64,000 bases of DNA from Takifugu bimaculatus (Eukaryota > Chordata > Actinopteri > Tetraodontiformes > Tetraodontidae): the NCBI GenBank assembly GCA_004026145.2, contig CP034996.1, positions 3,596,602 through 3,660,601 of the forward strand. The letters are read 5' to 3'. The notes under the pieces were generated by a model. That model was not told the DNA's origin. It ran no database searches and saw nothing but the letters and a program-made list of their open reading frames with translations. The position numbers and the translations under genes were made by a program. This document shows, in pieces, positions 21,510 to 32,713 of the stretch (positions are counted from its first letter, which is position 1; every line of letters starts with the position of its first letter).

Positions 21510-21966
21510 TCTGATTGAATAAAATTTCCTGTGGAGTCTGAGGGTTGGTCAGTGGTGTCAACAACCAGGGCAGATCCTCGATCCCCTAATAAAATAAATC
21601 AAATAAAAAGACAGTTTTGGCATGGTTTCCAATTTGGTTGATTAATGTTAAGTCATTGGCACATTTACGTAATTTTAAAATTCTCCGTAAATCACCAAAA
21701 ATAGGAAATAAATAAATAAACATGACAGAATTATCATTGTAATATTGAATTTTATTGAACTGCACAAGAGAAGAAAACACAACCATGCCAACATGTCGGC
21801 ACTGAAATGTGCGCAAGAGAACTCCTGAGTGTTCGTGGGATTTGTTCTTACCTACGCATAAATCCAGGATAAGAAGAAATTGGTGAATGCCACAATCTTC
21901 GTAAAATGTTAGTAAATGGGATTTAAGAACAAATTTGTTCGTAAGAACGTTTCGTTAATCCGGCCC

Positions 21967-22349
21967 ATTGCTCCTGGCATCAGGGATGCGACCAAAACCC
22001 CGCTGGATTGTCCCCGTCTGCGTTAAATCCCGATAAACTCCAGCTAGTTTATTGAAACGGCAATATTTATGGGGGGAAATGAAGGATATTACAAATAACC
22101 AGCGCAATATGCTGGTGCCTGCTATTAGATTCCTGCCTTTTCTGGGGGGTGATTTGTTATTTTATTATTCTCTGTATTTTTACGCACATGACCCGGAGAA
22201 GAGGCGCCTGGAAGGAAATTGTTGCTCGGAGATTTGGGCTTTGACGGACACCCAAATAGCCCAAACTGTAAACCCAAACTTACTTTTCAGAACACGACCT
22301 CATTGTTTGAAAGTACTTTTCATGCGTAATGTTTGTGTGAGAGCTGCTC
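21967..22349. other. No gene recognised
   Basis: This lies between the Harbinger right end and the LINE. No coding exon or repeat family was recognised. Confidence 0.5.
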
Positions 22350-23608
22350 CAAAATGAGGCTGGTTCTCCAGGAGACGGTGAGCCCTACCGCTGTAGTCAT
22401 GAAGTCCTTAGAGCGCCTGATCCTGCCACACCTCAAGTCCATCACCACCCCCCTCCTGGATCCACTGCAGTTCGCCTACAGAGCCAACAGATCTGGGGAC
22501 GACGCGGTCAACCTGGCCCTTCACTCCATCCTGCAGCATCTGGACTCCCCGGGAACCTACGCGAGGATCCTGTTCGTGGACTTCAGCTCTGCGTTCAACA
22601 CCATCCGCCCCGCTCTGCTACAGGACAAGCTGTCCCAGTTTAGTGTGCCTGACTCCCTCTGCAGGTGGATCACTCACTTCCTGACGGATCGGAGGCAGTA
22701 TGTGCGGCTGGGGAAGACTGTCTCCGACTCCGTCACCATCAGCACTGGATCACCCCAGGGCTGTGTACTTTCCCCCCTCCTCTTCTCCCTGTACACTAAC
22801 TGCTGCACCTCAAGCCACCAGTCTGTCAAGCTGATCAAGTTTGCGGATGACACCACCCTCATCGGTCTCATCTCCAATGGCGATGAGACTGCCTACAGGA
22901 GGGAGGTGGCTCGACTGGTGTCCTGGTGCGGACACAACAACCTGCAGCTGAACGCTCAGAAGACAGTGGAGATGATTGTGGACTTCAGGAAAGTCACAGC
23001 CCCTTTGCCCCCCCTTGCCCTCATGGACTCCCCCATCACCATCGCGGACTCCTTCCGCTTCCTGGGCACCACCATCACCCGGGACCTTAAGTGGGAGCCA
23101 ACCATCAGCTCCCTCACCAAGAAGGCCCAGCAAAGGATGTTCTTCCTACGGAAGCTGAGGAGGCTCAAACTGCCTCCCAGGATGTTGGCGCAGTTTTATA
23201 CGGCCATCATGGAGTCCATCCTCCCCTCCTCCATCCTCCCCTCCTCCATCCTCCCCTCCTCCATCCTCACCTCCTCCATCCTCCCCTCCTCCATCCTCCC
23301 CTCCTCCATCCTCACCTCCTCCATCATGGTGCTATGCTGGTGCCACCGTCAGGGACAGACTAAGGCTGCAGCGCGTCGTGTGCGCTGCCGAGAAAGTGAT
23401 GGGCTGCAGGCTTCCATCCATCCAGGACCTGTATATCTCCAGGACCCGGAGGTGTGCAGGTCGGATCACGGCCGACCCTTCCCACCCTGGTCACGGACTG
23501 TTTTCCCCCCTCCCCTCAGGCAGGAGACTACGGTCCATTCGGACCAAAACCTCCCGCTACATGAACAGCTTCTTGCCCTCTGCCATCAGGCTGCTGAACA
23601 CCAAGTGA
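22333..23608 (+). pseudogene. LINE reverse transcriptase with internal minisatellite
   Basis: The RT core is intact from MKSLERLILPHLKS through LQFAYRAN, LFVDFSSAFNTI, GSPQGCVLSPLLFSLY and KFADDTTLIG (both catalytic aspartates present). At 23215-23325 a 15-bp repeat expands the thumb region as seven SILPS/SILTS units in frame. The true C-terminus (ending SAIRLLNTK, stop near 23606-23608) lies in a different frame from the RT, so a frameshift follows the repeat. The copy is truncated and dead. Confidence 0.85.
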
Positions 23609-23713
23609 CTTATCACTTAAACACCATGTACAGCAGCCAGTCGGACTCACGAACAATACATCACTCCTGCATTGACCTGCACTATTTTTTTACTAATATA
23701 TATATATATTCTG
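22350..23713 (+). mobile_element. Rex1/CR1-like LINE, 5'-truncated
   Basis: It begins inside the RT domain and runs to a 3' tail followed by a TA microsatellite (23696-23710). The endonuclease and early RT blocks are absent. The insertion abuts a spire-type exon on the opposite strand. Confidence 0.8.
23215..23325 (+). repeat. 15-bp minisatellite inside RT frame
   Basis: About seven units of TCCATCCTCCCCTCC (two with an A in place of a C). Because 15 is divisible by 3, the reading frame survives. Confidence 0.9.
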
Positions 23714-23729
23714 ATTCTGTTGCGCGTCC

Positions 23730-24006
23730 GCAGGGCCACGGTTCCGTCCTGGTGCAGGAGGATGGAAGATGGACCCTTTACCGGGCTGACTCCTGCCGTT
23801 GGCGGGCGGGGCACCCGGAGCCCGCTGCAGCACTGGTAGCACACCGCCCATGCCTGCTCCTCGTTGATGGGCTGCTCATAGGACTTCAGCACCTCCTCCA
23901 GAGACAGGTCCCGGGGCTCGGACAGGTCCCGCGACTCGACGCGGTCCGTGGGAACGGTTATCCGAGGGTCTCCATCCTCGGTGGGTCGCTTGGTGGATCT
24001 GGCCAT
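23730..24006 (-). CDS. spire2: Spire-type KIND domain, first coding exon (orphan)
   Basis: The minus-strand ATG at 24006-24004 has a strong Kozak context (GCCGCCATGG). The product starts MARSTKRPTEDGD and contains LSLEEVLKSYEQP and NEEQAWAVCYQCC, the signature of the KIND domain of Spire actin nucleators. The EEVLKxYEQP form is closer to SPIRE2 than SPIRE1 as I recall them. Spire binds formins through KIND and nucleates actin via WH2 repeats. After HQDGTVAL the frame runs into a LINE junction near 23713 with no convincing splice donor, and no WH2 or FYVE exon was found in the window. It may be a real gene with distant exons, or a stranded or duplicated first exon cut by the LINE. Confidence 0.6.
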
Positions 24007-24139
24007 GGCGGCGGTACCGTGAAGCCCATCCTTCACTTGTGAAACACCGAGGCCATTGAAGCCTTCCGCGCACTCCTGTCCACCTCTCCGCTCCCCACCA
24101 GCTCAGCTACCGTTAAGCCCGGCGTGTTTAAATAAGTGC

Positions 24140-25380
24140 TTCCGGTAAAATATTTCAAAATAAAACTATAGTAAAAAAAAAACAAAAAACTATGGCGACA
24201 AAACAGCACACTCACTGTTTTAGATCGACAACCCAGGCTGTTTAAATAATTAAAAAAAATTAACGCCAAGGTGATGATTTTTTTCATGAATTTCGATTCG
24301 AGATCAATTCTTTATTACGACTCGTAGGTTTATTTTGAAAATAACTGTAGTAATTTCCTGTTTGAGCAGCCACACATCGTCCGTCAGTGAGGAAGAAGCG
24401 TCCTCTGGCTGTCGCATCATCCACCTGCTGCTGGAGAGAACATCACGACCAAAGTTTAACCTCTCGGTTCGGTTCCTGTCTCAACCTTCAAATCAGAAGC
24501 TGTGGAAAACCGTTTGAAACAGATCCAAAAACTAAACAGCCTATTTGCTTCCTAAACTGCAACATTACAGACTTTGAAACTCATGTGAAGCAGCAAGAAA
24601 CTTAACCGCTGTTAATAAAATAATTTAGAAAATCAACATTGAAAGTGTTGAATTTTGTTGTCCGCAAACTATTGTGGCGAGCTCGGGTTCTGGGTTGCGG
24701 AAGAACTCAGACGCAGATTTCAGTCAGCTTATGCTATTGTTCAACAGCGGAAAACGCCACATTAATTAACACTCAACAGAAAACATACGAACAAAGGGAA
24801 GTCTTCAATGACAACACACAACCTCGCTTAAGGTGTCCAGGTGCAAACAATAATTAAAACACATTAACGACCGGAACTAAATAAATAGAACACTAACATT
24901 GAAAGTTACAAAGGATAACATTTACAACAAATAAAAAACAGGGTTAACACAAACCTGAACCCACAGAACACACTGCTACAAAGCATGCTGGGAATTTCCC
25001 ACTCTGACCCTCCCCAACACGCTACAATATGTTCTAAGTTGAAGGAAAATGAGGTCTCAAAGTCTGCAGTGGTGGGAATAAGATTCGCCATTGTTTCGGT
25101 CCATATTTGTCCCGATATTCTAACTTTTACTGTCGTTTCTTGAACTTTATTTCAAATTACTTTCGACAAAACTGCCCCTAAATCGATCACAGGGACGAAG
25201 ATCGGTCACTAATCGGTGTATTACGACTGCGACCTCACGCGGCCGCTTGAGGAACTGCATGCAGGTGGAGCAGAGTTCTGGTTTAATCTGTAAGATATTA
25301 ATTTTGGATGTTTTGTGATGTGACAAATAACAACCTTTATTTGCATTTTTATTGATTAAAACAGAATTAATACAACCACA
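24140..25380. other. No gene recognised
   Basis: AT-rich DNA between the spire-type exon and the coiled-coil paralogue. Short open frames exist on both strands without any recognisable domain. Confidence 0.5.
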
Positions 25381-25718
25381 CTTACACCATTTTTAAAGCC
25401 AACAAGTGTTTTTTAGCACAATAGAGTAGAAATAATAGAATGTCTTGGTCGGCGCTCAGGATCAGAATTATTTCGTCTCTTTATCTTCCGAAGAAAAACT
25501 TCATTAGACTGAACTTCGTCTTTTGTTTCTTCTTTTGTTCCTTGTCACAGAGGAGTTGCTGCAAAGACAAAGATCATTTGAAGAGCTGAGGGCGAATCGA
25601 ATTGTGATTCAAATATTGTGCAGTTTTCAGTGGAAAACTTCATTCTTTCTTGTGGGTGAGTGTGTGTATGAGTTATTTTCTTTATTTTTTGGGGTGGAGA
25701 AGGTTTATAGATTGAGGT

Positions 25719-25777
25719 GTTTGTGAGTGAGTGAGTGAGTGAGTGAGTGAGTGAGTGAGTGAGTGAGTGTGTGAGTG
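25719..25777 (+). repeat. GTGA microsatellite
   Basis: About a dozen GTGA units next to the 3' side of the minus-strand L2 LINE. Probably an expanded tail. Confidence 0.8.
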
Positions 25778-25814
25778 CCACATTTGATTGACATCATACC
25801 AGGCTGTGGAACCA

Positions 25815-26690
25815 GCAGGGGGGCCTGGTAGCTAAATGCCCGGCCCCCCATTCTACTCCTAGAGACTCTGGGAACCACAAGTAGACCAGCATTCTGAGAG
25901 CGGAGCGGTCTATTGGGCTGATAAGGTGTCACTAGCTCCTCCAGGTAGGATGGAGCGAGGCCTCTGAGAACCTGGTAGGTCAAAAGAAGGGTTTTAAAAA
26001 TTATTCTAAATTTAACGGGCAGCCAATGAAGCAACGCCAGTACAGGAGTCATGTGACCTCTGTGGTCAATACCTGTCAGAACTCTGGCTGCAGCATTTTG
26101 GATCAGCTGGAGGCTTCTTAAAGAGTTGTTTGGACACCCTGATAATAAAGAATCACAATAGTCCAGCCTGAAGTAACAAATGCTGGACTAACTTTTCAGC
26201 ATCATGGTGGGTCAGTAGCTTCCTGATCTTTGTGATGTTCCTCAGGTGAAAAAAGGCACTTCTAGAGACTAATTTAATGTGTGAGTTGAAGGAGAGATTT
26301 TGATCAAAAGTTACTCCTAGATTCCTCACAGAGAGACTAGATGTTAATGAGATACCATCTAGAGTGATCATGTGATCTAATCTATCCCAGAGAGGTTCAG
26401 GACCAAACACCATGACCTCAGTTTTTCCCGGGTTAAGGAGGAGGAAAAATGAAGACATCCAAGCTATGAGAAGATCATTAGTGACTTTAAGAAGTGCTGT
26501 TTCTGTGCTGTGATAAGCTCTAAAGCCTGACTGAAACATCTCAAACAGTCTGTTCCTCTGCAGGTGCTCCAGTAACTGAGTCAGCACCACCTTCTCTAGA
26601 ACTTTCGAGATAAAAGGAAGGTTGGATATTGGCCTATAATTTGCTAATACGTCAGGATCCAGTGATGGTTTTTTAAGCAAGTTTTTTGGG
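25815..26690 (-). mobile_element. L2-like LINE fragment
   Basis: The minus strand encodes RT start blocks (NYRPISNLPFISKVLEKV, FQSGFRAYHSTETALLKV) directly joined after LLIAW to a late segment (GKTEVMVFGPEP), so the RT centre is deleted. The C-terminal block LHWLPVKFRIIFKTLLLTY is typical of fish L2. A more complete C-terminus is at 49228-50717. Confidence 0.8.
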
Positions 26691-27717
26691 AGCTCTGGAA
26701 TGGTTGTTTACTTCATTTTTTCCAGAACTTCATCTTTTTCCAGAACCATCTACAGAAGCTTTTTTTCTCCTGCTTCTTTGATACCTGAAGCTGCAGAAAA
26801 GAGAGAGCGTGTTTTAGATTTCACTGAACATCATCTGAAATCTTCTGGAAGAGGAACAAAGGTAAAAGCATCTCACCTCAAGTTGGAGGATTGCTTCAGA
26901 GAGCCTCTGGATCTCCTCTTTGGTCTTCGCCTCCTCATGTTGCCTCAAACTTTGGCTCTCCTGGATCTTGTGCTCCAGCTCTTCCTTCATCTGGACCCAT
27001 GTCTGAGCTGTGCTCTCCCACCGCTGATAAACATCAGCCAGCATCTTGTTAAAGTTCTCTTCTTTAGCCAACAGCTGCTGCTTCATTGACTCTTCTTTTT
27101 CATGATCTTCTCATTATATTTGTGTTGCTCTTCATCCAGCAGTTTCTTGAACTTTGTTTCTTGTAGAAAGAGCTGCTGCCTCAAGGCCTCTTCCTCTTAA
27201 TTAAATCTTTGCTTCTCTTCCTCCAGCTTCCTCTCAAATTCCTCCTCGATCACAAGGAGCTTCTGATTCAGGCCTTCCTCCTGCTCCATCAGCTCTCTCC
27301 TCTTTCTCCTGCTGCTGGCTGTGGAGGGTTTCCTCCAGAGAAGCACATTTCAGTTGGCTCTCCTTCAGAGCAGCTTGTGTGCTGTTCACCAGGGTCAGGG
27401 CTTCCACATGGGCCACAGTCCTCATCTGTCGCCTCTTCACAGCCCTGCTGAGCTGCTCCTCCTTCTCTGCCAGGGCTTCTCTGAGCTGCTGGACCTCTTC
27501 CCTCCAAGTCTCCATGGATGATTCCAGCAGTTCTTGCTCTGCCTTCAGCTGCTGGGTTCCTCTCTGTGCCATTGATGCGTCTGCTGGTCACCAGTGTGGG
27601 ACAAGAGTGTTGAGCTCCTCAGGCGTGTGCTGATGAGGTGGAGCTGATGTGTTTGATCTGCCAGTTCAGTTTGATCCTTTGATCGCTTCATTGATCTGAC
27701 ATGAAAGAACAATTTTG

Positions 27718-27818
27718 ACATCAATGACATAAAGGAGACATCAATGACATAAAGGAGACATCAATGACATAATGGAGACATCAATGACATAATGGAGACA
27801 TCAATGACATAAAGGAGA
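27718..27818 (+). repeat. 20-bp tandem repeat, five units
   Basis: Unit ACATCAATGACATAAAGGAG with an AATGGAG variant in two units. It lies just upstream (in gene sense) of the decayed coiled-coil exons. Confidence 0.9.
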
Positions 27819-27878
27819 TCAAAGACAAAAATGCCAACTTAAGATAAAGTTGGCATAAAGTTGGAGGATTCCGTTCCC

Positions 27879-28085
27879 TCAGCTGAGGGTTCTGTTCCCT
27901 CTAGCCTTGCGAGGGGCCTTTTTGTAAACTACTAGACAGTCTTTCCAGGCTACATGGTAGCTGTCTATTTTACAAGAATGCCACTTCCTTTCCAGTCTTG
28001 GCACTTTCTGCTTGAGGGTCCTGATGTGTGAATTATACCAGGGGCCACACCTCCTCTGATTTACTATTTTCTTTTTCACACTCAA
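27879..28085 (-). mobile_element. L2-like LINE fragment (endonuclease-RT linker)
   Basis: The minus-strand frame contains RRCGPWYNSHIRTLKQK and AWKDCLVVYKKAPRKAR, matching the conserved linker between endonuclease and RT of L2-type LINEs (PWYN...LKQ...LERKW...W). No other part of the element is attached. Confidence 0.6.
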
Positions 28086-28087
28086 AA

Positions 28088-28653
28088 TTATGGCAACAAA
28101 GTGACGCGTAATATAATTGAGTAGATTTTAATAACTGCAACTTTTAGTAAAAGGTATTGAATAAATTATTTAAAAAAAAGTATTGAATAAACTACATTTA
28201 AACTAAAAAAAGTGCAGGTTAATGAATGCAATAGTTAAAATGTGTTGGATTTATTAATAGTAGCCAAAAAGATGAGTTATATACCCAGGAAATATTAAGC
28301 AAATACAAATCACTTTCAAAAGGAAAATTGATTTATGTTTACTAATTATCTGAATAAAAGTAATTAAGATTTACTAAATATTTGGGGAAAGATGATTAAC
28401 TGATTATTTAGCTGAAACTGATTTATATTCAGTTATCTCAGCAAAATTGAAAGAAAAGTATTAAATATCTGGACAGAAATAACTGAGATCCACTCAATAA
28501 AATGAATTATATCTACTTATATTTCAGCCAATTGTTCCTAAACTCAGCACATTTACACCTATAACTAAATAAATTGTTTAAATTCAACTTAGAGTTGCAA
28601 TCACAGGACTTCAAATCCATTCAATAATACTGAATGTCACTTTGTTGCCATAT
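28088..28653. mobile_element. AT-rich MITE-like element
   Basis: TATGGCAACAAAGTGAC at about 28089-28105 is inverted at 28637-28653 (GTCACTTTGTTGCCATA). The interior is very AT-rich with no ORF. A short non-autonomous DNA transposon is likely. No target duplication was established. Confidence 0.45.
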
Positions 28654-30520
28654 TTTCTTTACGTATTATCCACTCAGTATCGTGCAGTCCTGCTACTACA
28701 GAGTAACCCAGTTGGTTAACAGATCACCAAGCAGAAAAGAACAGCAGGGAAACATTTATTTCAAAACTGTGTCAATAACCATTTTTTACATCTTCACTGC
28801 TTGCTAAAATTAAAGTCACATGAGCAATCACATTATTCATTTGTGCAATTATAAATTCCTCAGTGAAAAACCTGGAACACTGGACAGTGTAATCACATGG
28901 TACAAGAACAGCTGCCTGTAACAATACAAAGTCCTTATATATAAAGTATATAAGTTCCACCTGCAGCACTGAAACTTACGTATTTAACAATGCCTATAAA
29001 GCAACCATGTGACTGTTTATTCTTATTGTTTATTCTTATTGTTGGAGACGGGTTTGTGCCAATGCCAGAGGGACTTCAGGGTCTCAGCTTTGGACTTGGC
29101 TCCACACCTGGAACCACCGCCACTGAGATCAAGTGCGCCACTAACTCAGAAACTGACAAAGGTCACACTTTGTATAAAACATGAAGGGTTTTCTGTCTTC
29201 TCAGAGTGCTCCCCTCCCTGATCTTGCCAACAGTCGACCCCCCCCCCCCCCCCACGGTGGTCCCTGTGCTGAAACCACTATTTTTTTCCCCAATATGGAT
29301 GAGTCACGCTGTCAAATTTGAATTTAGTCTCTTTTACGTCTTTTCAGAGTCATCCAGCTGCCACACCTATGGAGCCGACAGACTTTTACATATTTACTTG
29401 GATGAGTGCTAATTCTGTTCGCTAGTTCTGTGATTGTCTTCTCAGACCCCCCTAACCCCTCTAACCCTAACCCCCCGTCCCCCACCGCTATTGCTCATGA
29501 ACAAAAGGTCAACCGCAACAATCCACACGCCGTCCTCTGGCCTTGGGCTACTCTATTACGTTGAAGCCTATTTGAGAAATACCCAAAACACGAGGACATG
29601 TTTTTATCTTTTAAAACTAAAATCCTTGTTAAAAAACCCAACACACTTTTCTCCTTTTCCAGGTTTATGCTCGTCTTGCCATTCCAGACAAGCGGTCCAG
29701 GACGGCGGCTCTTCACACGCCCACAGACTCTTCTGTGACAACAGTCAGCTTTTTCCTCTGGAATCTTCGTCATGGATGTTGATTCCATGAATGTTAAGAA
29801 TCCATTTCATCATAAACAGACTCCTGTCACCCCCCCATGTGGCTGAGTGATGACCCGTTTTCCCCAACACGCTCTCCTCCATCCAAGGTGACACACGTAT
29901 TCTGCTCCAACTCCATTCAAATTTTGGATTCTTGTTTCCTACAACTTTGACAGTTCTCTATTCTGTCTGATTCAGAAAGTACAGACGCCTCCACAGCCTC
30001 AAATTCCTGCCCAACCCTCCTGCTCCCACCATCCAAAAATCTGATTCTAACATGTATTTGTTACATGTTTTGATGCATTTTTATGATTTCTAAAAAATAT
30101 TATGTCCGAATTTTGGGGGGCTTGGAACGGATTAGGGCAATTACATTGAAACAACTTCCGGAACCAATTAATTTGGTAAGTAGAGGTCCCACTGTACAGA
30201 CAAAACATCAAATCTAATCTCAGATCGAAATCTGCATCGGCTGTAGAACACAGGCAAAAGCTTCAAGCATATCTGAAATCTCAATATGCTCATGACCAGG
30301 AGTATAAAGTCAAACCAAATATTGGGATGATCCTGATTTTAGACAAAGATATTCATCAGTGTGTCCAGTACAAACGAGCCAACTCTAAAAAGGAAATAGA
30401 GGAATTTCAGCATTCCTGTGAACATCGCCAGTGTTCCTGTAAGCTCCATCGCACGAGCAGCAACATCTCAGTTTGGGGAAGGAATTCCACATGGACCTAC
30501 GCATGTCTGTGCACACTGTA
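28654..30520. other. No gene recognised
   Basis: No domain, RT or transposase segment was recognised on either strand. There is a C-run at about 29237-29253 and short CCCTAA-like motifs near 29455-29480. Confidence 0.5.
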
Positions 30521-30523
30521 GAC

Positions 30524-31545
30524 CAGGGGGGCTCACATGTTTTCAGCATGCGAGCTACTTACAAAATGACCAAGTCAAAGTGACCTACCCACCACAAAAA
30601 TGCAAAACATCTCATTATTTCCAAATGTATTGAGGATTCTTTGTATGTCCAATTTATGTTGATGTACCTCGCATAACCGAATGAGCCAATATTGCTACAC
30701 ACACATAATAATTCACTATTAACATCATCTTGTAATGGCCTGAGTTTACTTTAATGACTTGCACTGAACTGAAGCAGCCAGGGAGGCGCAGGGAGCGTAG
30801 CTGCTGACAGCCTCAAGCACCCTTCCAGATGTTCATCAGTCACGGTGCAATGCTTTTTGGACTTCATCATCTTCAGGTAGAAAGTAGGTGTTTGCACTGG
30901 CCCATATGAAAGTGATCTGTTTTTGTCTTCTTACTTGGTCCTGCTCCCTCAGTCATTTTGATGACCAGAAGCTTTAGCGGTGGCTTAAAATCAGAGGTAA
31001 TTGGCTGAATAGCTTAGCGCCGTTGTTTGCGCATGAGCGGTGACCTAAAGGTCAAAGTTCAGTTGTCATGTGACTGGCTGCCCTGTATGTCAATCAAGTG
31101 ACGGGATGAATGATAGGCTGATATTTTTAATGTCACGCCGCGATCGACCGGTAGATGGCGATTGATGTAATGAGCAGCGCTGCTGTAGATGATGAAGGGA
31201 CGTGGTCGCTGCCCAGGTCCTCATCCGATGGTGACAGGAAGTCATCCGGGACTAAGATCCTGAAAGATAAGGACTAAATGAGTTCATTTGAATTCTTTTA
31301 TTTAGGTCAAACCGTTCTGTTCAGTTACTGAATAGATAGATAGAAAAATCAAAAATGCCAACATTTCTAGACACTGTAAACACACCGGTCTTTCCTCGTC
31401 TCCCACCGTAGTCGCAATGAAGCCAAGCGCTATAAAGGCTTCGTCATATTTCCTCGTCTGAGCTTTCGGGAGACTTTCGTTTGTCTCATTATCTCCGTCT
31501 CTCTCCGCCTTTCTTTTCACCACTGTTAAGTATTTTTTCATGGTC
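30524..31545 (-). mobile_element. hAT remnant with BED-finger start
   Basis: A CAGGGGGGCTCAC-type hAT end lies at about 30524. Near 31138-31180 the sequence cgatcgaccggtagatggcg is typical of a widespread fish hAT family. The minus frame 31541-31302 (MKKYLTVVKRKAERDGDNET, then RKYDEAFIALGF and PVCLQCLEML) matches the N-terminal zinc-finger region of ZBED5/SCAND3-like hAT transposases. The catalytic part is missing. Confidence 0.6.
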
Positions 31546-31576
31546 TCTTGAGGGTTTGTTCACTGCACTTCATATC

Positions 31577-32398
31577 TCTCTGTGCTGCTCTGTGCTGCTC
31601 TGTGAGGCTCTGTGCTGCTCTGTGCTGCTCTGTGCTGCTCTGTGCTGCTCTGTGAGGCTCTGTGCTGCTCTGTGAGGCTCTGTGAGGCTCTGTGCTGCTC
31701 TGTGAGGCTCTGTGCTGCTCTGTGAGGCTCTGTGCTGCTCTGTGAGGCTCTGTGCTGCTCTGTGCTGCTCTGTGCTGTGCTGCTCTGTGCTGCTCTGTGA
31801 GGCTCTGTGCTGCTCTGTGAGGCTCTGTGCTGCTCTGTGAGGCTCTGTGCTGCTCTGTGCTGCTCTGTGCTGCTCTGTGAGGCTCTGTGCTGCTCTGTGC
31901 TGCTCTGTGAGGCTCTGTGCTGCTCTGTGCTGCTCTGTGAGGCTCTGTGCTGCTCTGTGCTGCTCTGTGAGGCTCTGTGCTGCTCTGTGAGGCTCTGTGC
32001 TGTGCTGCTCTGTGCTGTGCTGCTCTGTGAGGCTCTGTGCTGCTCTGTGAGGCTCTGTGAGGCTCTGTGCTGCTCTGTGAGGCTCTGTGCTGCTCTGTGC
32101 TGCTCTGTGAGGCTCTGCTGCTCTGTGAGGCTCTGCTGCTCTGTGCTGCTCTGTGAGGCTCTGTGCTGCTCTGTGAGGCTCTGCTGCTCTGTGCTGCTCT
32201 GTGAGGCTCTGCGCTGCTCTGTGAGGCTCTGTGCTGCTCTGCGCTGTGAGGCTCTGTGCTGCTCTGTGCTGCTCTGTGAGGCTCTGTGCTGCTCTGCGCT
32301 GTGCTGCTCTGTGAGGCTCTGCGCTGCTCTGTGCTGCTCTGCGCTGCTCTGTGCGGCTCTGTGCTGCTCTGTGAGGCTCTGTGCTGCTCTGTGCTGTG
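31577..32398 (+). repeat. 820-bp minisatellite, 10-bp unit in two variants
   Basis: About 80 units of CTCTGTGCTG (type A) and CTCTGTGAGG (type B), with rare CTCTGCGCTG, CTCTGTGCGG and shortened units. A and B are interspersed. The 10-bp unit gives 30-bp coding periodicity, so long open frames of about 300 codons occur on both strands. They are a by-product of the repeat and should not be annotated as proteins. Confidence 0.95.
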
Positions 32399-32713
32399 TG
32401 CGCGAATGCTCGGTGCAAAAACCTCTCCACCATAGAGCTAATACTGCCTGCGCACATTCTGACAATGAGAGCGCCACTGCCACCTACTGTAGTGGATGTG
32501 CAATTACACTTTATTCTAGTACAGCAAAACAAACATGTTCCCCAGGGTCACCGACTCCAGTGACCATAGTCAAGTGCATTCCGGGGGCCAGAGCGGCCGA
32601 CGTAGGAGCCAATCTAAAGCTCCTGGCGAGAAGTAAACGTAAATTTGGTAAAGTTATTATTCACGTCGGAGCCAACGACACCCGGCTTCGTCAGTCGGAG
32701 GTCACCAAAATTA

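Larger units (their letters stand above)
14053..21966 (-). mobile_element. Harbinger-family element containing a gypsy element
   Basis: The left arm 14053-14520 and right arm 21510-21966 are reverse-complement versions of the arms of the Harbinger copies at 19700-20855 and 61102-63408 (ends GGGCC...GGCCC; shared segment ttcaccaatatg). Between them sits the gypsy element 14521-21509. About 230 bp of the family consensus that should lie at the junction are missing. Plus-strand codons from about 14329 encode the family's short MPKAKCPKLASPRL protein. Confidence 0.75.
25481..27700 (-). pseudogene. Coiled-coil gene paralogue, decayed and split by L2
   Basis: The terminal exon 25558-25481 (78 nt) encodes QLLCDKEQ...LMKFFFGR and stop, matching 11767-11696 with two extra codons. 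The next exon ends at 26877 (donor gtgag) with EAILQLE, equivalent to ERIVQLQ in the intact copy. Further 5', STQAALKESQLKCASLEE aligns with STQAALKQAEEKCARLQE. The copy has a frame change near 27310, a TAA near 27197 and another frame change near 27086. The intron holds an L2 LINE (25815-26690). The 3' flank 25380-25480 also matches 11595-11695. Confidence 0.75.

Noticed and set aside
25545..25781. Open frame rich in THSL repeats
   Set aside because: It is a translation of the GTGA microsatellite.
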